This document shows positions 37,315 through 49,840 of a stretch of 64,000 nucleotides of DNA, in pieces; position 1 is the stretch's first letter, and every line of letters starts with the position of its first letter. Under the pieces are notes generated by a model, which did no database searches, was not told the origin of the DNA, and saw only the letters and a list, made by a program, of their open reading frames with translations. Both the position numbers and the translations under genes were made by a program. Source of the stretch: Armillaria gallica (lineage: Eukaryota > Basidiomycota > Agaricomycetes > Agaricales > Physalacriaceae); the NCBI GenBank assembly GCA_037576215.1, contig JBANDB010000008.1:2108001-2172000 (forward strand), read 5' to 3'.

Positions 37315-39268
37315 ATGGTTAACATCGAATACGATGCTTGTGCGTTATCTCCTCGTTCTTTTTGGGGACAGGGCTCACGAATGAATATAGCTAACAGTAT
37401 GACCATACAAAATGACGGGAAGACCGTCGTGTACAACCCTGGCGACATTGCATGGGTCCTCGCGAGCACGGCGCTGGTTTGGTTAATGATACCTGGCGTT
37501 GGGTTCTTCTATTCTGGCCTGTTGAGGTGCGATCCCTATCCATAAGCGCACCCTATCTGCTAACCCGCAAACAGACGAAAAAACGCGCTGTCGATGATAT
37601 ACCTAAGCATGATGACCATCGCGGTGGTTTCGTTCCAGGTCCGTCCCGACGCCCAACTCGATTTCCTGGACTGACAGTACCCTAGTGGTTTTTCTGGGGC
37701 TTCTCACTGACCTTCAGCGAGGAGGGAAGCAAATTCATCGGAAACTTGAGTGAGAATTTACGCCATGTCACCCATCTCATCTTGACTGACTGGCATCACA
37801 AGAATACTTCGGTCTTAAAGGCGTCCTCGAGAAGCCTTCCATAGGAAGTGACAAAATACCATCAATCGTCTTCTGCGTATACCAGCTCATGTTTGCAATT
37901 ATTACGTACGTTTATTTATTCACCTCATGCCCGGGTATGGCGGCATGTCGGGACTTCCATACTAGGAGAGGGCAACCAACTGACGGAAACCATTCTTATC
38001 TAGCCCCATGCTCGCAATAGGAGGCTTCGCCGAACGTGCTCACCTTGGTCCTTTACTTGCTTTTGTCTTCTTCTGGTCTACACTCGTTTACAACCCTATT
38101 GCATGCTGGACTTGGAACACTCACGGATGGTCATACATAATGGGAGGCCTAGATTTCGCTGGAGGAACCCCGGTGCACATCTCTTCGGGAACAGCGGCTC
38201 TGGCTATTTCGGTTTACCTTGGCAAGCGCCGGGGATATGGCACTGAGGCGTTGGCGTACAAGCCTCATAACACAACATACGTGGTTCTAGGTATTTTTTG
38301 CTTGAGTGCTTTACTTTGGAAAATTGGACTTAATGGTGTGCAGGAACTGTATTCTTATGGGTAGGCTGGTTCGGCTTCAACGGCGGCTCTGCCCTCGCTG
38401 CCAACATGAGGGCTGCCCAAGCGTGCATCGTCACTAACTTGGCGGCAAGTGTTGGCGGGCTTACATGGATGCTCTGGGTAATGAACTTTTCGCTGTCAGG
38501 TTCCAGTCACTAAGTCTGCGATACAGGATTACCGTATCGAGAGGAAGTGGTCTGCTGTAGGTTTCTGCTCTGGTGCTATCGCAGGACTGGTGGCCATCAC
38601 TCCCGGCTCTGGATTTGTTGGTGCTCGTAAGTAATATTAAGCACCATTATCCCCGACTAATGTCTTCCACCTTGTAGCCGCGGCCGTCCTTTTTGGCTTC
38701 ATGGCCGGCACATTATGCAACTTTGCTACCCAAATCAAGTTCTTTGCAGGCTACGATGATTCTCTCGATGTAAGGTCCCCCTCCTTCTCCAGTGTCCTGC
38801 TCTCATATCTTTCACACAGGTCTTTGCATCGCACGGCATTGGTGGAGTTGTCGGGAACCTCCTTACCGCGCTCTTCGCCCAGGCTAGTGTAGCACACTTC
38901 GACGGGTTCACTGTCATTGCCGGGGGCTGGCTCGACCGTCACTGGATCCAGCTAGCTTGGCACCTCGCAGATTCGGCAGCTGGATTGGGTTATTCGTTCA
39001 CGATGACTGTGAGTTCTCGTTTGCCTCCTTCCCGCATGTTCTTACTTTACTTTCACAGACTATCATCCTGTGGATCATGCACTACATTCCGGGACTCCGT
39101 CTACGCGTATCGGAAGAGGTAGAGGAGGTGGGAATAGATGAATCTGATATGGGCGAGTTTGCCTACGATTATGTTGGTCTCGAACTCCCGTTGTCGACTG
39201 GGTACAGAGGGAGCCGGGAGTCAGATAACCAATATTTGAAGGAACGGCAGAGTTCGCATGTGCACTGA
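37315..39268 (+). CDS. Ammonium transporter (Amt/Mep family)
   Basis: Polytopic plasma-membrane NH4+ transporter. The start at 37315 (MVNIEYDA) is followed by a likely intron (GTGCGT...ATATAG) or an in-frame read-through, then [20 protein letters not shown] and [20 protein letters not shown]. Key family features are present: the Trp in [14 protein letters not shown], the first pore His in [34 protein letters not shown], and the second pore His in [13 protein letters not shown]. About eleven membrane helices can be read. The C-terminal tail has the conserved [11 protein letters not shown] region used in allosteric coupling between trimer subunits. Stop at 39266-39268. Introns are about 50-60 nt. 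Upstream GATA-type sites fit nitrogen control. Transport versus sensor (Mep2-like) role cannot be decided here. Confidence 0.95.
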
Positions 39269-39858
39269 TTCTTTTGTCTTTACTGTCTTTTCGTTGCTTT
39301 ACTTTTAATCTTATTACTGTTGCTCTTTTACTTGCGGGGCGCATACGCACTCAAATTAATTAGTTATCCACTCTCCTTACAGATTATCGATTATCATGCA
39401 CTCTAGTACATATGTAGTAATTTGCGACAGTGTATACCGTCGGGCCCTCGCCGCAGAGATCAATATCAGACTCTTATGTAGAACCATTTTCTGATGACTT
39501 CATTGTTGGCCATGATAACCTTGCTGTAAACACTTGATTGGGGGAAGAATAGTATAAACTGACCCGGCGAGGACGGATTGGAGCAGGTAAATTGAGGTCA
39601 TGGGCTTTTGCCCTAAGCCCTGTGAGAGCGAATGACAGGAATTGTGTCGAATTTCCTACAGAAACAGCAACCTGTCAGTGGTCCCAGGTACGTATTTAAA
39701 TACTACAACAGATAGCAAGAATAGTCGGTATGCGCTTGGCGAACACGCAGAACATCAAGGGATTGCCGGACAAGCTGGTGAAACGAGCTGGGCCGCTCCG
39801 AGTTAATGGAAACGCTTACAGGGAGATCAGGAATTACATTGAAATAGAGTACGGCCCA
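39269..39858. other. Convergent 3' spacer, no gene seen
   Basis: About 590 bp between the ends of the ammonium transporter and Nudix genes. No supported coding frame. Confidence 0.4.
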
Positions 39859-40638
39859 TCATCTAGCTGCCATGTGGTTGTGTTTATACTGCTCAGCATA
39901 CTTTGCAGCCAGTTGCAACAAATCCTTGTCATCCTCAAAGGAGAGCTTCTCCAGAGCCTCGTCAACTTCAAACAACACAGACTCCTCAAATCCCTCTGCC
40001 ACCATGTGCGTTCCAACGCGCGGGGTCCCCTCGGGGTCGTCCAACGAACCAACATACCAGAATATCAGTTTCACGTTCTTCGGTTTCTGGAGGGGCCTGA
40101 TGGTGATGGCGAATGGTTCTGTACAACTCTGTGAAATTCTGGGTATATCTTCCTGATGGGCCACAGACGCGGAGGAGATGGTCGCACGTGTGGGTAATGC
40201 GATAGGAAGCAGTGTGCAGGCGTAGCCCGTCTCTTCCAGAACTTCACGCACTGCCGTGGTCGCTAGGTCTTCGCCCTCGTCTTTCCGCCCCTTTGCAAGG
40301 AGCCATTCGTTGCGCTTTTTGTAGTACACAAGGCAGACTTTGAGCGGTTTGTCTTTAGATATAAGAAAAGCAATTGCTCCGGCGGCGAGAACGAACTGGT
40401 CAGAGGAGTGATTGGTTTGCTTCGGGTAGCGTGGATCTGGATGGGATATGAGCGTGTATTCACGAGAGAATTTGGAACGAGGTCGCACGTGGTCGTTTAT
40501 TGAATCGTCGGTAAAACCACGGTAGTAACAGGAATCCTGCAGCGGTACCGGCTGCGGCTAGAGACCATACATCTGACAATGAATCAGCGTCAAAGAAAGG
40601 AGAAATGGAGCCTCCAATGACATACGGTAATGACGCAT
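39859..40638 (-). CDS. Nudix hydrolase with possible N-terminal membrane anchor
   Basis: The Nudix box is complete: G-x5-E-x7-REVLEETGY starting at GRKDEGED, about residues 85-107, so divalent metal-dependent hydrolysis of a nucleoside diphosphate-linked substrate is expected. Flanking parts (FVLAAGAIAFLI, KKRNEWLLAKG, VKLIFWYVGS, WLL/ESVLFEVDEALEKLSF) match fungal diphosphoinositol or dinucleotide Nudix enzymes. The start is uncertain: the Nudix frame has no ATG of its own, but a 52-nt intron (GTGCGACC...CCATCCAG, 40423-40474 approximately) joins it in frame to VWSLAAAGTAAGFLLLPWFY, and a further 53-nt intron (GTATGT...TGTCAG) leads to an ATG at 40638. An alternative ATG lies at 40726. The resulting hydrophobic N-terminus may be a membrane anchor or a targeting signal. 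Confidence 0.75.
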
Positions 40639-42576
40639 GGTGGTACCCTGTAAATGACGGAAAGTCATGGGGCCGAGATACTTGTGGGTCCACATTGACT
40701 CGGACAGGGCTACAGTAAAATTTCATGAATGTTACAAATATATTAATATATTTGCTCTATAATCGACAAGAGTGAAGTTGAGCTATCACAAGAGCGACAT
40801 CACATTAATTTGGACTTCGTCGTCAGAAACCACCATTGGACCCGGTGTGAATCGTCCAAGACAAAAGGCCGTTTGTATGCTGCCTTTCATCAGAAAATAT
40901 TCTGTTATCCCACAGTAACGAGAAGTGCCAGAAGATTGGTCCCTACTTCAAGGGCTGCAACTCCCCGCTCACAACAGCTGCCAGCCTGCTGGGGTGCAAT
41001 TGGGGTGAGAAAGCCATGAGAAGCCAGGAACAGCCCCACTCCAGTCTACCGGATGATGCCCACCTTTAATGAAGGCACTCTTCAGAAGATCGCTGGCGGA
41101 TAGTATCATGTGTGATTCAAGAGCCACTGAGTGAGAGATATTCTTGAAATCATGACTCCAAAGGTTTGACAGGTTTGTGCTGTTACACATTTACACATTT
41201 GAGACCCATCTGCTTTGATGGTCACCAACAGACGTGAAAGAGGCTGTGATGCAATTTACCGAGGTTAACATCTTACCAGTTAACTGTTCAGATTATTGTC
41301 GTCCTTACAATGGCCGCAATGACAGATAGAAGAGGAAGAGAAGTACTGAGTATTGATCCAAGCGGCTGGCAATCTAAAGAAGTGAACGATCAACGATCAG
41401 ATACGACGTGTGGCAGTAGAATACAAGCCAACTCAACCAGTTGGTATTAAAAAAACGCCAGAGGCGTGGTCTGTGCCTTGCACAAAAAAGCAGGGCCTTC
41501 TAAGCTGGCACAACAGCTCAAGGTCCAGGTCCAGATGATTGAATTACGAGTGGTTCGTTCAGCCGTGTGAGCGATGAGAAATCCTACAGGCGCTTGCAGC
41601 CTTGATGCCCGAGCGCCCGAGGTGTGATCATCGAGACGGTGAACGAATGTAAAACTAGATAGCATTCATCAGTCTGAGATCCGAAATCCCATCTGTCAAG
41701 TGACTCTGGATCATTTCGAGGCCTAGGAGACAGGTGCTGATGAGAACAGTAAAGTGCAGTTCGACAACATAATATGACCTCGGTCTAGTTGTCGTCCAGT
41801 CCTTGAGGGCATCAGATTGATTGTCGTTTACGCCATGAAGCTGACCCAGACAACGAGATGGATTGCCACGAGAAGGATTCTTTCATGCAATCTAGAGGTT
41901 TATCCTGCGTTTTACCTTATGATGTGACAGCGATGTCGTCGTGGTTAAGAATGATATCGAACGTTTGACTGTCACCAAACCGGCAAAACAAATTGAGATG
42001 GATTGCTGACGTCCGCCATGGTCGAGCCTCTAGGTACAGTTCAAAAGTTGAAAGTTCTCGTTAATTATGAAAGTTATGGAAGGAATCCGAAGGATGACTG
42101 CTGCTGTGGGATACAAACCAGTAGATTAGGGTAAATTCTGCTTGCATGTGGCTCATTTCGTGGGCCATAGATGCCAGCGTAGGGCAAAGAGCGCAGATTC
42201 AAAGCAAATTCAAAAAGATCCTTGCTGGTCAAGACAGGAAGATTGGCGGCAATTTGAATGTCACACGAACGTTATCCTATCACGTGATTCATTTCATATT
42301 GGGTACAAATTGAAAAGTCTGGGAAAAGATTATTCGAATTCTAGACCTTGACATCTCTTCGGATGGGTTCACAATGAATGAACTTGCGATTTATGCTGCT
42401 CTCCGGATATTCTCTGACCGTTTCTCTGCCAGAGCGATGTTGTACGCCACCATAATATTCGATAGGTGATTGGCTAGAAGTAGTGCTCACGGGACTACAG
42501 GTACGACTCGGCATCATATGTCTCAACCCATGGCTACGCCTGTGACGCTATGGTGTGAAACCTGACCATATCTCCC
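40639..42576. other. Gene-free region upstream of BTB gene
   Basis: About 1.9 kb, the longest stretch without a gene I can support. Short open frames only (none above 75 codons with any domain). No transposon ends, long repeats or RNA gene recognised. Confidence 0.4.
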
Positions 42577-43426
42577 ATGGCCACCACCCAAACCTCGGAC
42601 CGATGTACGCACGACCCCCCCTCGCTGTCTGGCCCCCACTCACCACCCCGTAACTCCCTAGTCAACGCTTCAGACTCTGACATTACTCTCAAGTCATGTG
42701 ACGATATTCTCTTTCGTGTACATCGCATAAATCTCGAAATGCACTCCCAGGTCTTCGCTGACGCTGGAGGGTCGACCATTCCGAAGCAACAAGAGGTCGT
42801 TCCCCTCACAGAACGCGCCGAGGTGCTCGAGCTTATGCTTCAGTACATGTATCTGCAACGCCAGCCAGACTTGAGGAACGTCAAGTTTGAGGTGCTTAAG
42901 GACCTAGCTGAGGCCGTGGAGAAGTATGAGATATACTCGGCCATGGGAGTATGTGCCCAGAAAATGAAGTATACTCCAGGTCCTGCATTACTCTGTTGCA
43001 TTTGAATGTTGTTTTACCAGGGAGTCTATAGCGGACCACCCATTGGACGTGCTCCTGTACAGTGTTCGGCACAAGCATGAAGACATCATCAACGAGTGCG
43101 CTGAAGCTAGTATCAACATGTCGACGACCGACATGCTTCGGTCTCTTCCTTCTGACATATTTGCCGCTTGGGTAGGTTACAGAACCTTTCTATTTTTCTC
43201 TACCAACCTTCTTAGTACTTCTCAGATTCGATACCACCAAGATTGGACAGACCTGATGAACAGGGAGTATACGCGCTTCGGTCCTACGCGTCACCACAAG
43301 AATGTCACCGTGCATCACTGTGAAATATGGGCGGAGAACTATGCTTGTATCGCACATGAGATTGCAGGCAGACCCAGAATTTACTCAAGCTGCGGTCGCT
43401 GCTACAGCGGAGACAGCAAACACTAG
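42577..43426 (+). CDS. BTB/POZ domain protein
   Basis: Start ATG at 42577. The fungal BTB fold is readable: DSDITLKSCDDILFRVHRIN, LEMHSQVFADAGG, VVPLTERAEVLELMLQYMYL, LKDLAEAVEKYEIYSAMGVC, then after an intron HPLDVLLYSVRHKHEDIINE and MLRSLPSDIFAAW. Many agaricomycete genomes contain large families of such single-BTB proteins, probably Cullin-3 adaptors or transcription-related, with no individual function known. A second intron follows W at 43170, and the last exon reads VTVHHCEIWAENY. The printed frame ends at 43426 with a Cys-rich tail; one base over, the same DNA encodes LQADPEFTQAAVAATAETAN and stops at 43448, which looks more like a natural end. Confidence 0.75.
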
Positions 43427-43722
43427 GGAATCGCTGCGAAGACTGTAAAAGGGAATTGGGGTATTGGTATCATCAAGCTAACAGGGATAGGAATGATTTG
43501 CCACAGTTTAGTGAATACCTTTAGCTTGTATTTGGAAGAAGGGACAATGTAATCGGAATATGCTGTATACCAGGACTTATGTACTACATAGGCTACGTAC
43601 TTAACACATTTACATTTAATTATTTATGCTTATGATAAATAATTATATGCGAACTGTCCTAACGTGGACGTAATTCCAACTCCGCTCGCTCTTCCTCTTT
43701 CCAACACCTCGACCAAGGAAAA

Positions 43723-45279
<1,557 letters not shown>

Positions 45280-45972
45280 ACCGTTTCAGCGTGTACGAGT
45301 GTTCATTTACTTAACTCATTATGTAGTTTATTGTTCATTGAGTTTTCGTGTTTTTGGTTCATCTGACTTAAGGTAGCATCGGTGTAATGGGCCGCGTCGT
45401 GTACTCTTGTATCGCGGATCGATTGCTGGCGCGTAAGGCGGGGAGGATGAACTTCTATTCTCGACTTCTGCGCAGCTAGTCGCAGTATCAATTTCTTGCT
45501 CAAGTCAAGGCTGACAGCGCTGAAGGCTTCGGTGGTGCTTTTCGCAATAACGATCGGGAGTTGCCGGCCTTTCTTATTATGCGACAACTATCTCAGCGAC
45601 TCGCAATGATACCTCAAATGCCTAGTATCCGTCTCTTTTTGTGTGTGCAGTGTGCCAAGTGGTAGCCAGTAGCCCCGAAAGGCATTGAAAGATGGATCAA
45701 TCTCATTTTTGCTGTTGAGGGCACAGACTTGTGGGCGCAATATGCTTGGGAATCTGGTATGTTACCTACAATTTTAGGGTCTGACTGTATTCGCTAAAGA
45801 ATCCTAAGGACATCATACATATATCTGCCAATCTAAAATCACAAGTCAGCCGGGGTATAAAACCTTGTCTACTTCGAATTCGGAGAAGGATCTTCCACCT
45901 GCTGCTGCTGGCCCATACCCGCCAAAACAAAACAAAAAAAGTCAACATCTATTAACGATACCCGCGACATAA
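45280..45972. other. Convergent spacer between eIF4A-III and luz
   Basis: About 690 bp with both 3' flanks. No open frame worth calling and no transposon trace at this border of the light-emission cluster. Confidence 0.4.
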
Positions 45973-46829
45973 CTATGCGATAATTATTCCAGCAGGGTCA
46001 TTGGTCATATAGCCTATTGATGCCTCGATAATCATTTCCACCACTGCCAGTTCCTCTTCGTTACGTGGCGCATAAATGAACGTCCACTCCGTAGGTGGAC
46101 CAGGCACGCCAGGGCCTGCCAGCGGGTGTCGCTGCCCCCATCCCTTCGACACGACTTCCTTCCCGTCTTGGGCGGCCAGTGCAAGATGCAGCGTATAGTC
46201 ATGGTAGTCGTGCATATGCGCGATCTCCCTCTTCGTCCTGCGCACCGTGTCGTGACTTGGAATATTTTTTGGATCATCGATGGGTACAGAGGGGAGCAAA
46301 AAGATTGCTTCAGCATGGAACTCGAACTTAGATAGGCTGAGATGGGTGAGGTCAGTGTGGCGAGCCTGCACTCGTGGAATGACCGTGGCCTTGAGTTCCT
46401 CGAGGGCGAACTTGGGGTCCGGCGCCTGGTTGCGCTATGGATACTCGTGATCAGTCATTATGTGACAGCAGCGACCGACATTTCTCTTACCTGTCTTTGG
46501 ATTATATGGCTGGTCGTGATCGGCCGCGAGCCATTGCGAGGAGGCAAGTCAGGCAGCCACCTGCGCTTCTCGGGAAGGCGATCATATATCGCAAGGCCCT
46601 TTTGCTCCTGACGGAACAAGGCCAGAACGCAGACGATGAGATATCCTCTGATGTTTTGGGGAGCGTAAGAGGGACCGCCAGATAAAAATGTCTGGTAGTC
46701 CCTACGAATGTAAGGGAAGGCGATAGTAGAGGCGACTGCCACAGCACAACAAGCGGCGGCTAAGCCGCGATTCCTGATGCCAAAGAGGTGTCCGACGAGG
46801 TCAAGTTTCATGCTGTCGATGAAGGACAT
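45973..46829 (-). CDS. luz: Fungal luciferase
   Basis: Oxidises 3-hydroxyhispidin (fungal luciferin) with O2 to a high-energy intermediate that emits green light. Two exons (46829-46491, 46434-45973) with one 56-nt intron give 266 residues, essentially the length of Neonothopanus nambi Luz (267). The N-terminus has one membrane helix (GLAAACCAVAVASTIAFPYI, about residues 22-41), as in known Luz, which is membrane associated. Family stretches seen include RRDYQTFLSGGPSYAPQNIR, FRQEQKGLAIYDRLPEKRRW, PSHDTVRRTKREIAHMHDYH and KGWGQRHPLAGPGVPGPPTE. The His-rich HMHDYHDYTLHLAL part lies in the Luciferase domain core. No stop or frame break, so it should be functional. Divergent from h3h, with 517 bp between the two starts. 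The close match to Armillaria-type Luz is from memory. Confidence 0.97.
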
Positions 46830-47346
46830 GCTATGTATTCTGAAAACGATGTCTTCATGACACGGGCCTTATACCATCCGTGGTTCAGCTATCCTTCCAC
46901 ACGGCGGCTAATTATATACACCGGCCATCAATGTTAGGAGAAACGATCAAGATTCCGCGTTGTAATGAAAATGAACAACGATCCTTTGTCTCCGCACTCG
47001 GATCTTTAGGCCTTTAGGTTTTGGCTTAGCGTGCACCGACATACGCGATATCCTATGTCAGGGACCTTCAACTTACCGGAAACGGGGCCGTGGATTTCGG
47101 TATACGCAGGTTACATTCGAGTTGTCAAACACTATCCTCTTTGGACTGGGTGGATATTGTGACCTCTGTCCCTCAGTACTAGTCAGCATATGCATGCGCG
47201 GACTTGATTGTCTGGCGGAAGCATCGGTGCCGTGCAACGCGCTGTAAAAACCTTCGAGTAGTTGACAGTTGCGATTCCGCATCTCACAGCCTAATCCTCG
47301 GTTCGCCTTCTCAACTTTTTGTCTCAGGCAAACACTCTAATCTACA
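46830..47346. promoter_or_regulatory. Shared divergent promoter of luz and h3h
   Basis: The 517-bp region separates the two ATGs of luciferase and of the enzyme that makes its substrate, so one regulatory region can drive both. On the luz side it has a TATA-like site (next entry). No coding frame. Confidence 0.65.
46912..46918 (-). promoter_or_regulatory. Probable TATA box of luz
   Basis: TATATAA on the minus strand, 83-89 bp upstream of the luz ATG. Confidence 0.5.
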
Positions 47347-48991
47347 ATGCAACAAATCGACGAAGCGCGCGCATTGAAAGTGATAGTCGTGGGTGCTGGA
47401 CTTTGCGGGCTTTCCGCCGCCATTGCACTTCGTAGGCAAGGGCATCACGTCCATGTAGGTCTCTCTAATTTCTTGTAGACCATCAGGCGACGAAGTCGTT
47501 TTATAGATACTTGAATCTTCAAGTTTCAAGAGCGAACTTGGTGCAGGTCTTGCCGTGCCGCCCAACACTGTACGCTCTCTTCGAGGTCTAGGTTGTAACA
47601 TCGACAATCTCAAGCCCGTGGATAATCTTTGTGTGCGCACAGTTTAGTACTTTCTCGTGACAGTACTGATACTTCCCTTAGTTCACTGCCATGGCTCATG
47701 ACGGAAGCCCAGGCATGATGAATAACATGACAGACTATCAGAAGGCGTACGGCGATGTAAGGAATTTAGTACCTTCTTCTCCATTTTGAGCACGTATTCA
47801 CGAACACCCGGAAGCCTTGGGTAATGGCGCATCGTGTCGACCTCCATAACGAGCTCATGCGAGTGGCTCTCGACCCTGAAGGAACAGGCCCTGCTGCCCA
47901 GCTTCGTTTGGGCGTCCAGGTGGTGTCTTGTGATGTGGAAGCTTGTACCATTTCTCTTGTCGATGGATCAATCTGTACCGCCGATCTTATCGTCGGAGCT
48001 GATGGTATTAGGGTGGGCATCAAATTCTTTTAGCTAGCGGTGGTCGTGAACTAACGAGAGACTTAGTCAACCATACGGTCCTATGTTTTGGGCAAAGAAA
48101 TAGACATACCTCCTACCGGTATTGCTGGATACCGCTGGCTCACACCGGCAGAAGCTTTGGACCCATATCCCGAACTCGACTGGATTATCAAGAACCCACC
48201 CCTGGGAGCACGTTTAATCACAGCTCCCGTTCGCCGAAACGATAAGGCGGATGACGGTGAGAAAGCTGACAAGCGCACGATCATAATCTACGCGTGCCGC
48301 AGTGGCACTATGATCAACGTTCTCGGTGTGCACGATGACCCGCGCAACCAGAATGAAGTCGGTGAGTCTGCAGGAGGCTGTGTTTTCTCAAATCATTGAC
48401 TCTATCTCAGGATGGAACGTACCAGTTACCCAGGAAAATTTGTTGGAGTTTTTCGAAGACTACCACCCACGGTTTAAGCGTTTACTTCAGCTGACCGATA
48501 ACATTCATTTGTGGCAAATGCGTGTTGTCCCGCGGCTTGACACATGGATTAATAAACGCGTGTGTTTGCTGGGCGATTCTGCACATGCGTCATTACCAAG
48601 TGAGGTTGGCCTGCATGGCATGTCGTGCAACTTGCTGACAACTACCTAAATCTAGCACTCGGGCAAGGCTTCGGGATGGGTCTTGAGGACGCCGTAGCTC
48701 TCGCAACCCTCCTTCCGATGGGAACCAAATTGTCTGACATTGAAAACCGTCTTGTCGCCTACGAAAACTTGCGTAAGGAGCGTGCTGAGTATGTAGCTAC
48801 GGAATCATTAGAACAGCAGGATATTCCGGGAAAGCGAGGCTTGTATCTCAGGTGTAAGTGATCTGCATTCTGTGTTGTTTTAGCGCACCCTACTAAGCCG
48901 CAATTTTGAAGCTCCTGTGATGCGCGATAAAATAATGGGTTATGATATCAAAGCCGAAGCTGAGAAGGTTTTAATGGAATTGATGACCTAG
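47347..48991 (+). CDS. h3h: Hispidin-3-hydroxylase (FAD monooxygenase)
   Basis: NAD(P)H-dependent flavoprotein that hydroxylates hispidin to 3-hydroxyhispidin, the fungal luciferin. Eight exons (47347-47454, 47507-47632, 47682-47756, 47815-48012, 48067-48361, 48411-48599, 48656-48853, 48912-48991) give 422 residues. Class A flavin monooxygenase motifs are intact: GxGxxG as VVGAGLCGLSAAIALRRQG near residue 12, the DG motif GADGIRSTIR at about 175, and the GD motif CLLGDSAHASLPT at about 325. Other family stretches are DNLCFTAMAHDGSPGMMNNM, WVMAHRVDLHNELMRVALDP and LGQGFGMGLEDAVALATLLP. No membrane segment. It lies head to head with luz. Salicylate-hydroxylase-type relatives are common in fungi, but adjacency to luz, cph and hisps and the close fit to H3H decide the call. 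Confidence 0.95.
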
Positions 48992-49840
48992 ACAGCTCAG
49001 TAGTTACTTATGGCTGATACTAGCTACGTGTGGTTGTATTTTCGCTACGAAATGGCTTCAGTCCCTGTCATCTCTTTCTTAAGCAATGAGACAGATAACA
49101 CAAATTTCGATAGTCATCAATGATCATATGGCGAGTGTATCACCGGTGCGTAAAGTTCGAACCATGACCGAGTCGAGGATGATCGGCAAAAAACTTTTTT
49201 GATTGTCGAGATGCGACTATGACAATGCGTCGCACACGATCCGATATCGTTGGATGTTTCTGAAGTAATCGGTGTCGGTAACTCGGAGTCGCGAAATGAA
49301 GGAGGCAATTTCCTCCCAGAGCCAGATAACCCGTGAGCCTGCAGAGACATGACGGCAACAATGGAACTTGACGTTTGTTGCTTTCCGGTTAGAATCGGCA
49401 CAAATCTGACTCCGTGTTTACGCTTGCAGATGAAAGCTTGAAGAAGCGGGAGAAGGCTGGTATGTTCCGCCCGGCTAATACCGAAACAGACGTCATTCTC
49501 ATTTGTCGTACCAAGCCAACTTCCTTAGCTTCAGTGCCTGCTCTTGCACAAGGAACCGGATTATATTTAGCTACAATGCACCATTCTAAATGGTCTTCGA
49601 AGTCCTAACGATTTTCTCCATGCGAACTCGTTCCTCAAGCTTAGCTCCACCGTTATTGTTTCTAAATCAAGTTATGTGGTAAAGTAAACCAAAGCCCGTA
49701 ATGCAACCAAATGAAGGAACAAGGTATGAGATTTAAGGGTATATACTTATAAGGCCGGCCATCACCTCTGGCATCGTAGAATACTTGAAGACCACAACGA
49801 CGTGTCTTTACCTTATCCCTCCTGCGAAGTTACTTACACG
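48992..49840. other. h3h-cph spacer with exon-like fragment
   Basis: About 850 bp. At 49405-49608 a branch-point-like CTGAC and TTGCAG acceptor precede an open stretch (DESLKKREKAGMF...) that ends at a TAG-less TAA; it resembles an orphan exon. I cannot assign it to a family. Confidence 0.3.
49748..49753 (+). promoter_or_regulatory. Probable TATA box of cph
   Basis: TATAAG, with a further TATATA 8 bp upstream, about 90 bp before the cph ATG. Confidence 0.45.

Noticed and set aside
47347..48991. h3h as a generic salicylate hydroxylase-like gene
   Set aside because: The stretches DNLCFTAMAHDGSPGMMNNM and LGQGFGMGLEDAVALATLLP and the adjacency to luz, cph and hisps support hispidin-3-hydroxylase specifically.
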